DNA from: Rickettsiales bacterium
GTDB taxonomy: Bacteria; Pseudomonadota; Alphaproteobacteria; Rs-D84
Length of the DNA stretch: 7,491 nucleotides
Assembly (NCBI GenBank): GCA_031278055.1
Contig: JAITLD010000015.1
Span: 1 to 7,491, forward strand
Reading direction: 5' to 3'
Below are positions 1 through 5,673 of the stretch, in pieces. The position numbers were made by a program, and so were the translations under genes. Positions within the stretch are counted from its first letter, which is position 1. Each line of letters opens with the position of its first letter. Under the pieces are notes generated by a model. The model was given only the letters and a program-made list of their open reading frames with translations. It ran no database searches and had not been told where the DNA came from.

Positions 1-615
1 GTTATCTATTTTCTTGTATGGTTTTGTAGACGGAATGCGAAACTTCAAGTTTATATCTTTTCGTATTCCAATAATAATAACCCTATGCCGTTTCTGTGGC
101 ACGCCGTATTCTTCAAAATGATAAAGATTCGGATATATTTCATAACCACTATCCTTGAATGCGCCAAGAATCTTACTAAATGCTTCGCCGTCATTTGCAT
201 TGCGCAAACCGCTTACATTTTCAGCAATAAAGAACTTTGGCTTGAATTCGTTCAGTGCCTTCACACAATACTGATACAATGCCCCGAATACTCCGTGCAA
301 GCCTTTCTGTTCACCAACGGAACTGAAATCATTGCACGGGAATCCGAATGTCAAACAATCTATATCGCCGTATTTTTTATGAACTTTTGCGAAGTCAAGT
401 TTCCGTATGTCTTCGCACAGAACATCAACAGGTTTAAGGTTTCTTTTATAAGTTTCGCAGGTATCTTTGTCGTAATCTGTCGCCCATACATGTTTTATCT
501 TTAAGCCGTCAACGGTTGCCAAAGATGCACCAAGCCCAATACCCCCAGGACCGCAAAATAATTCTGCGAGTCGGAGAACTCCATTCAATTCTTTGACAAT
601 GGCTTGATTTTTCAT
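1..615 (-). CDS. C5 cytosine DNA methyltransferase, N-terminal part (cut by left window edge)
   Basis: This open frame reads leftwards from ATG at 615 and is still open at base 1, giving 205 residues without a stop. It shows the ordered motifs of S-adenosylmethionine-dependent C5 cytosine methyltransferases: motif I AELFCGPGGIGLG (17-29), a motif II-like WATDYD (44-49), Asp69 in CEDIRKLD, motif IV GFPCNDFS (91-98) with catalytic Cys94, motif VI ENV (132-134) and motif VIII QKRHRVIIIG (174-183). The target-recognition domain and motifs IX-X, expected downstream, lie outside the window, so the recognised site cannot be inferred. GGAAGG just upstream of the ATG is a good ribosome binding site and supports the start. 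The enzyme could belong to a restriction-modification pair whose nuclease lies to the left, or be a solitary methyltransferase. No nuclease or Vsr gene is seen on the right side. Family assignment is secure; biological role is open. Confidence 0.95.
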   Translation of the reverse strand, partial: MKNQAIVKELNGVLRLAELFCGPGGIGLGASLATVDGLKIKHVWATDYDKDTCETYKRNLKPVDVLCEDIRKLDFAKVHKKYGDIDCLTFGFPCNDFSSVGEQKGLHGVFGALYQYCVKALNEFKPKFFIAENVSGLRNANDGEAFSKILGAFKDSGYEIYPNLYHFEEYGVPQKRHRVIIIGIRKDINLKFRIPSTKPYKKIDN

Positions 616-794
616 ATTTTTCCTTCCGATGTCTATAATATATGAGATTTTGGCAAAAAAATCCAGCGATTTTACATAAGATATGCAGAATAAAAATCTA
701 CAAATTTATTATGTCTAAATTGTATCTGAAAATTTCTATGTCCGAAATATGTCTTTTTAATCCGTCCCGTCGCGGCTTCAAATGCCGGAACTAT

Positions 795-814
795 AAAAAA
801 TCCCCGAAGGGGAT
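795..814 (-). terminator. Rho-independent terminator, leftward
   Basis: On the minus strand a 6-bp stem, ATCCCC paired with GGGGAT around the triloop TTC (bases 800-814), is followed directly by TTTTTT. Its orientation would stop leftward transcripts before the methyltransferase gene. No gene was found immediately upstream on that strand, so what it terminates is unknown. Confidence 0.65.
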
Positions 815-907
815 CATTAAAGTCAAAATAATAAATATTGATGATATTGTGGATTAAGCTGAAAAGGGACATATGGCCGCCATAGAATATGACAAATCAA
901 AATCAAT

Positions 908-944
908 AACCCGCAATTCCAATCACATTGCGGGTTTCATTTTT
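908..944 (+). terminator. Rho-independent terminator, rightward (possibly bidirectional)
   Basis: A perfect 10-bp stem, AACCCGCAAT (908-917) with ATTGCGGGTT (927-936) around a 9-nt loop, is followed by TCATTTTT on the plus strand. Read leftwards the stem is followed by ATTGATTTTG, so weaker bidirectional action is possible. No confident gene precedes it on the plus strand. Confidence 0.6.
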
Positions 945-1021
945 CGCGCTAAACTTTTTTATAATTCCATAATATTCTTAACGCTGTCCATGCGCTCCTT
1001 TCTGCCTCTCTATCCCCCCCG

Positions 1022-1040
1022 CTTGCGCAGAATGCGCAAG
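1022..1040. repeat. Perfect inverted repeat / short hairpin
   Basis: CTTGCGCA (1022-1029) and TGCGCAAG (1033-1040) pair over 8 bp around the loop GAA. No T-run follows on either strand, so it does not look like an ordinary intrinsic terminator. It could be a protein-binding site, an mRNA or sRNA structure, or a copy of a dispersed palindromic element. Confidence 0.55.
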
Positions 1041-1170
1041 TATAAATCTTATCCCAAGTAAATCACACATGTTTGTAAAAAAGTTATGCTCGGAATCAGA
1101 ATTCAAGCGCGGGTAATTTTACATTATCATTGGCGATGGATGGCGGCGAGTTTGTCGAAAAGAAAAAAAT

Positions 1171-1199
1171 TTGATTTTGCCGTTTTGCCGGCGCATAAT
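1171..1199 (+). promoter_or_regulatory. Sigma70-type promoter of the DUF378 gene
   Basis: TTGATT (1171-1176) and CATAAT (1194-1199) are separated by exactly 17 bp, and a predicted start near 1206 leaves a leader of about 20 nt containing the AAGGAG ribosome binding site. The spacer includes the direct repeat TTTTGCCG TTTTGCCG (1174-1189), which could be incidental or an operator. Confidence 0.6.
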
Positions 1200-1225
1200 A
1201 AACATTGAAAACAAAAGGAGATTTC

Positions 1226-1414
1226 ATGAAAAACATAATAAACGCGATATGCCTGCCAATCGTGCTGTTTGGTGCGATTAATTACGGGTTGATCGGCCTG
1301 TTCGATTTGGACATATTGGCATACCTTGGCGATCCGACCCTGATGAAGGTCGCGCATGTCGTAATCGGGCTTGCCGGCGTCGGCCTGGCAACCGGATGGT
1401 ATGGAAAAAAATAA
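1226..1414 (+). CDS. DUF378-family small membrane protein
   Basis: This 62-residue, strongly hydrophobic protein matches the small DUF378 family (Bacillus YuzA-like), whose function is not known. Two membrane helices are visible, roughly residues 5-25 (around LPIVLFGAINYGLIGLF) and 37-56 (around VAHVVIGLAGVGLATGW), joined by a short loop with DLDILAYLGDP. Family hallmarks are the NYGLIGLF segment in helix 1 and the GLAGVG segment in helix 2. The start at 1226 is preferred over the in-frame ATG at 1205, because AAGGAG at 1215-1220 is well placed for 1226 and absent before 1205. The gene is monocistronic, with a promoter at 1171-1199 and a strong terminator at 1440-1470. The protein should sit in the inner membrane. 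The family call is fairly safe; no reaction or partner can be assigned. Confidence 0.88.
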   Translation: MKNIINAICLPIVLFGAINYGLIGLFDLDILAYLGDPTLMKVAHVVIGLAGVGLATGWYGKK

Positions 1415-1439
1415 AAAATATCTTATGCGAAAAAATTAT

Positions 1440-1470
1440 CCCTGCGGGAACTTTGCTCCCGCAGGGTTTT
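1440..1470 (+). terminator. Rho-independent terminator of the DUF378 gene
   Basis: CCCTGCGGGA (1440-1449) pairs perfectly with TCCCGCAGGG (1457-1466) around a 7-nt loop and is followed by TTTTGATTT. It lies 26 bp after the DUF378 stop codon. Confidence 0.92.
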
Positions 1471-1531
1471 GATTTATAATTTCAAAGTCCCAAGTTTCAC
1501 AAATTCAGAAAAATATTTTTTTTCGCCGATT

Positions 1532-1561
1532 AAAATAAAACTTTTCCCGACGCACGGGAAA
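1532..1561 (-). terminator. Rho-independent terminator of the 1564-2415 gene
   Basis: On the minus strand, TTTCCCG and CGGGAAA (bases 1543-1561) form a 7-bp stem with a 5-nt loop, followed by AGTTTTATTTT. It begins 2 bp after the stop codon. Together with the terminator at 1440-1470 it insulates two convergent transcripts. Confidence 0.82.
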
Positions 1562-1563
1562 TT

Positions 1564-2415
1564 TTATCTTGTTTTTAATTTTTTTCTAATAAGCTTTTGA
1601 AAATCGATGGGATGTTCGAATTTTATGCCGCGCGATTTCAGAATGTCCATGCCTTCGCGTCGAATCGGATTATCCGATATCATTTCCTCCAGCCCGCATT
1701 TTCCATCCCACGATAAAGACTGTTCCATCGCGGCAATTCCGATTCTGTCGTCATTTCCGCCAATCATCCTGTTTACATTCCTGAACTGAATCGGTTTCGA
1801 CAAATCTTTTACGACTCGCTTCGCCAGCTTTGCCGAACAGCCGAATGTGAGATTCATAGCCTTTGAGAATTTCTTGCGATATTTGGACAGATATTCTTCC
1901 AGGCCCGCGTCGACATAATTAAAATCAAACCATTTCGCCCAATAATGCTTTCCCTGATCGGCCGCGCGCAATGACAAACGGTTCGGATTTTTGGAATAGA
2001 TCAAAAAATTCTGCAATGTATTGATGTAATGCGCCGCAACATTCTTGTATCTGTTTTCGGGCGCCGAGTTTTCGTTGGAAACATGCGAGATATAGATTTC
2101 AAAACGATCTTTTTCCCAAAACATGCTTATTCCCACTTCCAGATAAATTCCATTATCCGATCCCAAAAGCACTCCGAGCACGCTTACCTCGCAGTTGTTG
2201 CTGTTCGTAATGATTTTGATTTCCGGACGTATCCCGTTTTTTTTGTATATCGGATTTTCCGGATTAAAGGGGAAATACGCAAACTGCTCGTCCGAACCGG
2301 TTTCTATGCGTTCGAAAAAACGATTTATCTTTCCGGTACTCGCCGGAAACATGTTGATAAATTTTAGCGCCGGCGGCGCCGCATTGCCCAACAAAATATC
2401 CGCCATTCTGTTCAT
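1564..2415 (-). CDS. Hypothetical protein, no recognised family
   Basis: This 283-residue soluble-looking protein has no signal peptide, membrane helix or motif that I recognise. The N-terminal half (about 30-140) is rich in aromatic and beta-prone segments such as EQFAYFPF (43-50), and suggests an alpha/beta domain. The C-terminal half (about 145-283) is helical and basic, ending in LIRKKLKTR, which could contact nucleic acid; that is inference only. The start at 2415 lies a few bases from a strong -10 element and has no Shine-Dalgarno sequence; the in-frame ATG at 2406 (M4) also lacks one. The mRNA is therefore probably leaderless. A terminator follows the stop codon. The gene diverges from the unknown gene at 2500, with which it may share the FF...AYFP arrangement. 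It is a full-length, plausible gene of unknown function. Confidence 0.85.
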   Translation of the reverse strand: MNRMADILLGNAAPPALKFINMFPASTGKINRFFERIETGSDEQFAYFPFNPENPIYKKNGIRPEIKIITNSNNCEVSVLGVLLGSDNGIYLEVGISMFWEKDRFEIYISHVSNENSAPENRYKNVAAHYINTLQNFLIYSKNPNRLSLRAADQGKHYWAKWFDFNYVDAGLEEYLSKYRKKFSKAMNLTFGCSAKLAKRVVKDLSKPIQFRNVNRMIGGNDDRIGIAAMEQSLSWDGKCGLEEMISDNPIRREGMDILKSRGIKFEHPIDFQKLIRKKLKTR

Positions 2416-2423
2416 AGTTATAA

Positions 2424-2451
2424 ACTATAGACAATATAATAATTTTGTCAA
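2424..2451 (-). promoter_or_regulatory. Strong sigma70-type promoter giving a near-leaderless transcript
   Basis: On the minus strand TTGACA (2446-2451) and TATAGT (2424-2429) are 16 bp apart. A start about 7 bp downstream of the -10 falls near 2417, so the ATG at 2415 would lie at or within about 2 nt of the 5' end of the mRNA. Confidence 0.75.
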
Positions 2452-2460
2452 TACTATAAT

Positions 2461-2489
2461 TTCCGAATCAATTCAAATTGTGGTATACT
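2461..2489 (+). promoter_or_regulatory. Extended -10 promoter giving a near-leaderless transcript
   Basis: TGGTATACT (2481-2489) is an extended -10 element (TGN followed by TATACT). The hexamer 17 bp upstream, TTCCGA (2461-2466), is a poor -35, which extended -10 promoters tolerate. The predicted start near 2496 leaves only about 4 nt before the ATG at 2500. A GANTC site (GAATC, 2465-2469) overlaps the -35 position. Confidence 0.6.
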
Positions 2490-2499
2490 ACCATAAACG

Positions 2500-2991
2500 A
2501 TGGCAAGAAAATCAGTTCTTGTGTGGAACGGGAAAGCGGACGCATTGTATCGCGAGGCGCGCCGTCAAATTGCTTCCCGCATGGGAATAGCCCCTAGGAC
2601 CGTGAAGGAATTGGATTTCTCGGAATTTTTTGATGGAAATGAAAACGCGGTCGCATATTTTCCGGTATTTCAGGAAACGATAGGATGGTGGGGGCCTCTA
2701 CTGGGCACGAATGCCAAAATTCAATCAAAGATGATTGTGTCCCCCGAATGTCAGATATATGAGATCGGGCTTGACGTTCCGGTGGCATCGCGAAAATTGT
2801 TTGCGGCCGAGGTCTCGCCCGGATCGGTATTTTTTCGCAAAGTTCGGGAAACGGCCGCGACGATAAAAGATATGATTGCAACAGACAGCGGGACAATTCT
2901 GACTTTGTTGGCGGGAAACAGCGAAGATAAAATTCGGCGCTGCGTCAAAACCAGCGGCGGCGAATATTTCGGATACCTCGGCGGATATTGA
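2500..2991 (+). CDS. Hypothetical protein, no recognised family
   Basis: This 163-residue protein was not recognised. Its first 40 residues are basic and helical (KADALYREARRQIASRMG, 12-29), followed by FSEFFDGNENAVAYFP (40-55), a Trp/Gly segment GWWGPLLG, a beta-prone core around QIYEIGLDV, a helix with VRETAATIKDMIA, and a Gly/Tyr-rich end GEYFGYLGGY. No membrane helix or signal peptide is seen. The ATG has no ribosome binding site; ACCATAAACG precedes it directly after the -10 element, so a leaderless mRNA is likely. It diverges from the 1564-2415 gene and ends 10 bp from the stop codon of the convergent 3002-4597 gene, with no hairpin between them, so the two 3' ends probably overlap as transcripts. 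It is a real but uncharacterised gene in my view. Confidence 0.8.
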   Translation: MARKSVLVWNGKADALYREARRQIASRMGIAPRTVKELDFSEFFDGNENAVAYFPVFQETIGWWGPLLGTNAKIQSKMIVSPECQIYEIGLDVPVASRKLFAAEVSPGSVFFRKVRETAATIKDMIATDSGTILTLLAGNSEDKIRRCVKTSGGEYFGYLGGY

Positions 2992-3001
2992 TGTTCGATT
3001 T

Positions 3002-4597
3002 TTATTCCTCAAAATCCGACGGTAGCGGCTCGGTTTCGAATACGCCATCGTTTGGCTCGTAATCCAAAACATTTGGCTCTTCTATCGGCATTGATCCGCC
3101 GGATTCATCAAACGGTTGTTCGAGTTCCATCGTCTCATTTTCTCCGACAATATCGGCCGATTCAGGTTCGGGTCCGAGAGGAAGATTTTCAATTTCCGGT
3201 TCCGGAGACGTGGCAAATCCGTCCAATATATCTTCTTGCGTTTCCAATTCCGGCCCTACTGGTTGTTCCGCAACTGCAACCGGCTGCCCCGCAGACGTGG
3301 GGGCGACAGACGGTGATTCTATGAACAGATTTTCGGCCGATTCTAACTCTGATTCTGAAATGAAATCAGGAATTGTTTCCGCCGCCGGTTCCGGCATCTC
3401 TGGCAAAGTCGCAACTTCAACAGGCGTCGGCCCCGATATCTGTTCCGCAGATTCTGCGGATTCTGCCGGCTCCGGCTCTATCGGATTTATTATGTCGGGC
3501 TGCGTCGCCGCGATATGCGGCGTTTCGCTCGCGCCCATTTTCTTTTGATACAGATACAAGGTGAAAACCGATAATCCTATCAGCAACGTCAACATCAGAT
3601 AATATGCGCCGCCCTGCCTTCCAGTATGCGCCTCGGATGATATTTTTATCTCGCCCGAAATTGGGGCGACTGGTCTCTTTGGCGGCGACGGCGCGACTGT
3701 CCTCATAATAGGCGGACGCGCGGGCCCCGCCTGCATGGAGGAAACATACGGCGCGCTTTGCGCGGGCGGCACGGATGGCGCCGGCGTCGGCTGCGGTTCC
3801 GCGTCGAACGACACGGGCTTGAACGCCCCGTCGGTATCGATTATTTTCGGATCCTCGGTGAATAGCGGCTTCACATCATTCTCGTCCATCTCTTGCCCCC
3901 TCGGCATAATTATATCTTTATAATTGTTCAACATTTTCGTCGATGAATCAATCCTTTTTTCCGCGCGCTTCATCCGGCGCGTCGCCCGCGCCTTTTTAGC
4001 AATCGCGCGGTCAATCCGGCTTTCATATCGCAGGATTTTCGCCGCGCTATCCTTTGGCGGTTCCTTTCCGACATTTTTTTTCGCCGCCTTTAATTTGCCT
4101 TTTTGTGATTTTATAAATTCATCCAAATCTGAAATTGTTTTCGTCGCCTCGGAAACCGTGGCCCGCGCCAGTTCAATCTCGTGATACGCCTCGCCTATTC
4201 TGAAATTTCTCTGCCGTTCCGCGATTCCAATCCGCACCGGCCGCAGCGTATCCGCGCCCCCCGTTGTAATCGCATCGTTGTAATAATTTATGCATTCGTA
4301 ATCTATATCAAGTTTCTGATATTTATTATTGACCCGTGGACGAACGCTTTCGGGATTAACCCCAAAATCATTTTGCAAAATATCATCCCATTTGCGCCCG
4401 TCCCTGTCGCCGACAACCAACAGGATGTTCGGCAGAATGTTATCCTTTGTCAAATCCAAAACAAACAGCAACCGATGCGACGCGTCATACGCGGCCCTTA
4501 ATTTTATTCCATCGATATCAAAATTTTCGAAAGATACGGTTCCGCCCCTCTCGCCAAGCGACACGAACGGAACAAAATCGTTTATTCCCTCTGCCAT
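3002..4597 (-). CDS. Coiled-coil, single-pass membrane protein with long acidic tail, unknown function
   Basis: The 531 residues fall into five zones. Residues 1-135 look globular and match no family I know (hydrophobic strands around RLLFVLDL and ILPNILLVVGDRDGRKWDD). Residues 138-230 form a Lys/Arg/Ala-rich coiled coil. Residues about 265-325 are a Pro/Ala/Ser-rich linker. Residues 331-350 are a single membrane helix (YYLMLTLLIGLSVFTLYLY), bounded by Arg327 and Lys352-Lys353. Residues 356-531 are a Glu/Pro/Ser-rich tail without any lysine or arginine. A basic cytoplasmic N-terminus with an acidic periplasmic tail is the likeliest topology, though the flanking charges are ambiguous. The gene follows gcrA by 6 bp and has only a weak, distant AAGGA at 4612-4616, so its translation is probably coupled to gcrA. 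The layout recalls bitopic scaffold or TonB-like proteins, but no diagnostic motif, SPOR or peptidoglycan-binding domain was seen. Confidence 0.85.
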   Translation of the reverse strand: MAEGINDFVPFVSLGERGGTVSFENFDIDGIKLRAAYDASHRLLFVLDLTKDNILPNILLVVGDRDGRKWDDILQNDFGVNPESVRPRVNNKYQKLDIDYECINYYNDAITTGGADTLRPVRIGIAERQRNFRIGEAYHEIELARATVSEATKTISDLDEFIKSQKGKLKAAKKNVGKEPPKDSAAKILRYESRIDRAIAKKARATRRMKRAEKRIDSSTKMLNNYKDIIMPRGQEMDENDVKPLFTEDPKIIDTDGAFKPVSFDAEPQPTPAPSVPPAQSAPYVSSMQAGPARPPIMRTVAPSPPKRPVAPISGEIKISSEAHTGRQGGAYYLMLTLLIGLSVFTLYLYQKKMGASETPHIAATQPDIINPIEPEPAESAESAEQISGPTPVEVATLPEMPEPAAETIPDFISESELESAENLFIESPSVAPTSAGQPVAVAEQPVGPELETQEDILDGFATSPEPEIENLPLGPEPESADIVGENETMELEQPFDESGGSMPIEEPNVLDYEPNDGVFETEPLPSDFEE

Positions 4598-4603
4598 TAC
4601 AAA

Positions 4604-5089
4604 TTATTTTTTCCTTATCGGCGTCGTGAATTGATACGCAATTTTGCAATGCTCGAAACAATAGGGTTTGCCGGTGAAACATTTTTCGCCGCAAAATCTG
4701 AAATCGTCCGAATCCGGATCGCCGATGGGCCATCGGCATTGGTCGGCGCGCAAACCCATCAGTTGCGCGGAATGCCGGATAATCCGTTCGGTTCTCTGCT
4801 TTGATTCCCGCGCGGTCTTCGCATTGCGTTTTTTATCCGCTTCTTTTTTGGGCGCCGTCTTTTTTACATTGGGCTTTTTCGGCAAAGCCTCGGGTTTCTT
4901 TTTCGGCGCCGGTTTCGGCTTTTTCGTCTTTGCGCCCTTGCTGTTCAGCCCGAGGCGATTGATTTTGCCGACAATGGCATTTTTTGTGAATCCCAGCCTT
5001 TTTCCGATTTCGGCCGTGGACAGGCCCTTATCAAACAGGGTTTTCAACTTGGCAATCGCAGCCGTTGTCCAGGAATTAACTATTGCCAT
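4604..5089 (-). CDS. gcrA: GcrA-family cell-cycle regulator
   Basis: GcrA is an alphaproteobacterial transcription factor that binds sigma70 RNA polymerase and activates promoters carrying methylated GANTC sites. The 161 residues show both hallmarks. The N-terminal helix-turn-helix (about 6-48) contains STAEIGKRLGFTKNAIVGKI (24-43) followed by NRLGL. The C-terminal domain has CRWPIGDP (118-125), DFRFCGEKC (129-137) and PYCFEHC (142-148) ending in IAY. A Lys/Pro/Ala-rich linker of about 50 residues joins them, and total length is typical for the family. An in-frame GTG at 5095 could extend the protein by two codons, but the ATG at 5089 is preferred because AAAGG (5097-5101) sits 7 nt before it. 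It is the first gene of an operon with the coiled-coil membrane protein. Family is secure. Because some Alphaproteobacteria carry more than one paralogue, this may not be the master copy. Confidence 0.93.
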   Translation of the reverse strand: MAIVNSWTTAAIAKLKTLFDKGLSTAEIGKRLGFTKNAIVGKINRLGLNSKGAKTKKPKPAPKKKPEALPKKPNVKKTAPKKEADKKRNAKTARESKQRTERIIRHSAQLMGLRADQCRWPIGDPDSDDFRFCGEKCFTGKPYCFEHCKIAYQFTTPIRKK

Positions 5090-5106
5090 TTGCACACCTT
5101 TTGTTT

Positions 5107-5136
5107 ATAATATCCAATACTACAAATTGATGTGAA
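5107..5136 (-). promoter_or_regulatory. Probable promoter of the gcrA operon
   Basis: On the minus strand TTCACA (5131-5136; five of six -35 consensus bases) is followed after 18 bp by TATTAT (5107-5112; five of six -10 bases). The predicted start near 5100 would leave a very short leader, about 11 nt, that overlaps the AAAGG element. The nearest GANTC site (5223-5227) is about 90 bp upstream of the -35. Confidence 0.5.
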
Positions 5137-5162
5137 AAAAGTAAAGGAAAAGTTATGAATGT

Positions 5163-5260
5163 AAGAGTTCAGAGTTAATAGAGCCTAATTAAATTAATAA
5201 TTTTCCTTAACTCACAACTCTTGACTCATAACTCTTAACTCTTAATTTAGCTCTTAACTC
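5163..5260. repeat. Heptamer-periodic inverted repeat between gcrA and the prepilin peptidase
   Basis: AAGAGTT, CAGAGTT (5163-5176) form the left arm. The right side is a run of 7-bp units: AACTCAC, AACTCTT, GACTCAT, AACTCTT, AACTCTT (5209-5243), and then CTCTTAACTC (5251-5260). Bases 5163-5178 pair with 5207-5222 at 14 of 16 positions, leaving an AT-rich loop of 28 bases. The right side ends 5 bp before the ATG of the next gene and so replaces the place where a ribosome binding site would be expected. Confidence 0.75.
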
Positions 5261-5265
5261 AAAAA

Positions 5266-5673
5266 ATGTTGACATTCTGTTATATTATTTCCATAATCTG
5301 CGTATTCTTTATAGCCATAGAGGATATGAAGAAGCGGCTTATTCCGGATGTCTGGCTGTGGCCGCTATTACTTTCGGGGATGTATGCGAATGGAGGAAAC
5401 AGCGAAAATATCATCGCGGCAATTGCGGGATATTGCGCGGGATTCGCGTTGATGTGGGCGTTTTGGAAAAAGAACGCTCTCGGATTCGGCGATGTGAAAT
5501 TGCTTGCCGTCGCGGGATTGTGGCTTGGGATAAACGGGTTGTCTGTGGCTGTGGTTGCGGCGTGTGTTTTGGGAATAATTTGGGGGCTGGTCAAAAAACG
5601 GAAATACGTCCCGTTCGCGCCATTTCTGTTTGCCGGAACGGCGATGTGGTATTTGGGACAGGCCGTGAGTTGA
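5266..5673 (+). CDS. Prepilin peptidase, A24 family, minimal (peptidase domain only)
   Basis: Type IV prepilin peptidases are inner-membrane GxGD aspartyl proteases that cleave the leader peptides of pilins and pseudopilins. Both catalytic aspartates are visible: Asp20 in the first-helix context IEDMKKRLIPD (18-28) and Asp76 in GFGDVKL (73-79). Several hydrophobic helices fill the 135 residues. The N-terminal methyltransferase domain and zinc-binding cysteines of PilD are absent, as in the short CpaA-like enzymes of Alphaproteobacteria, though it is shorter than most of those. The ATG at 5266 must be the start, or very near it: a stop codon lies at 5248 in frame, and the next ATG (M21) would lose Asp20. 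No Shine-Dalgarno sequence precedes it, because the heptamer repeat runs up to the start. No pilin, secretin or pilus ATPase gene is present in the window, so its substrate is unknown. Confidence 0.88.
   Translation: MLTFCYIISIICVFFIAIEDMKKRLIPDVWLWPLLLSGMYANGGNSENIIAAIAGYCAGFALMWAFWKKNALGFGDVKLLAVAGLWLGINGLSVAVVAACVLGIIWGLVKKRKYVPFAPFLFAGTAMWYLGQAVS
5269..5297 (+). promoter_or_regulatory. Near-consensus promoter inside the prepilin peptidase start
   Basis: TTGACA (5269-5274) and CATAAT (5292-5297) are exactly 17 bp apart and lie within codons 2-11. A transcript from here would start near 5304, too late for an active peptidase. If used, it would serve the downstream rodZ-like gene or a shorter product. 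It may also be a chance match. Confidence 0.35.

Larger units (their letters stand above)
616..1170. other. Gene-poor intergenic region with hairpins, no convincing gene
   Basis: About 555 bp separate the methyltransferase start from the promoter of the DUF378 gene. Open frames exist at 642-857 (+), 672-872 (-) and 873-1061 (+), but they overlap one another, run through terminator-like hairpins and resemble nothing recognisable, so they are not called as genes. The 873 frame does have an AAAGGGA a few bases before its ATG, the only argument in its favour. The stretch holds two terminator-like hairpins (795-814 and 908-944) and a perfect GC-rich hairpin (1022-1040). It could be a site of gene loss or hold a small RNA; no tRNA, tmRNA, RNase P or SRP RNA signature was recognised. 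Confidence 0.6.

Noticed and set aside
85..504. 139-codon plus-strand ORF
   Set aside because: It is the antisense shadow of the methyltransferase gene, whose motifs are unmistakable on the minus strand.
773..787. A tRNA T-arm-like hairpin, CGGC with loop TTCAAAT and GCCG
   Set aside because: The loop fits the T-loop pattern, but the conserved G53-C61 pair is absent, the stem has only 4 bp, and no acceptor, D or anticodon arm can be built around it.
672..872. 66-codon minus-strand ORF
   Set aside because: It runs straight through the terminator hairpin at 795-814, overlaps an opposite ORF and has no recognisable protein feature.
873..1061. 62-codon plus-strand ORF with an AAAGGGA sequence before its ATG
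   Set aside because: The ribosome-binding-site-like sequence is attractive, but the frame passes through the 908-936 hairpin and T-run, and the product is compositionally odd with no family resemblance.
1564..2991. Toxin-antitoxin interpretation of the divergent unknown genes
   Set aside because: The genes diverge instead of overlapping in one operon, the proteins are larger than typical partners, and no toxin or antitoxin motif is visible.
3210..3548. Ser/Gly-rich plus-strand ORF
   Set aside because: It is antisense to the acidic tail of the 3002-4597 gene; Glu/Ser/Pro codons read backwards give this composition.
5163..5260. CRISPR array interpretation of the heptamer repeats
   Set aside because: The units are only 7 bp, contiguous and degenerate, without spacers of constant length, and no cas gene is present.
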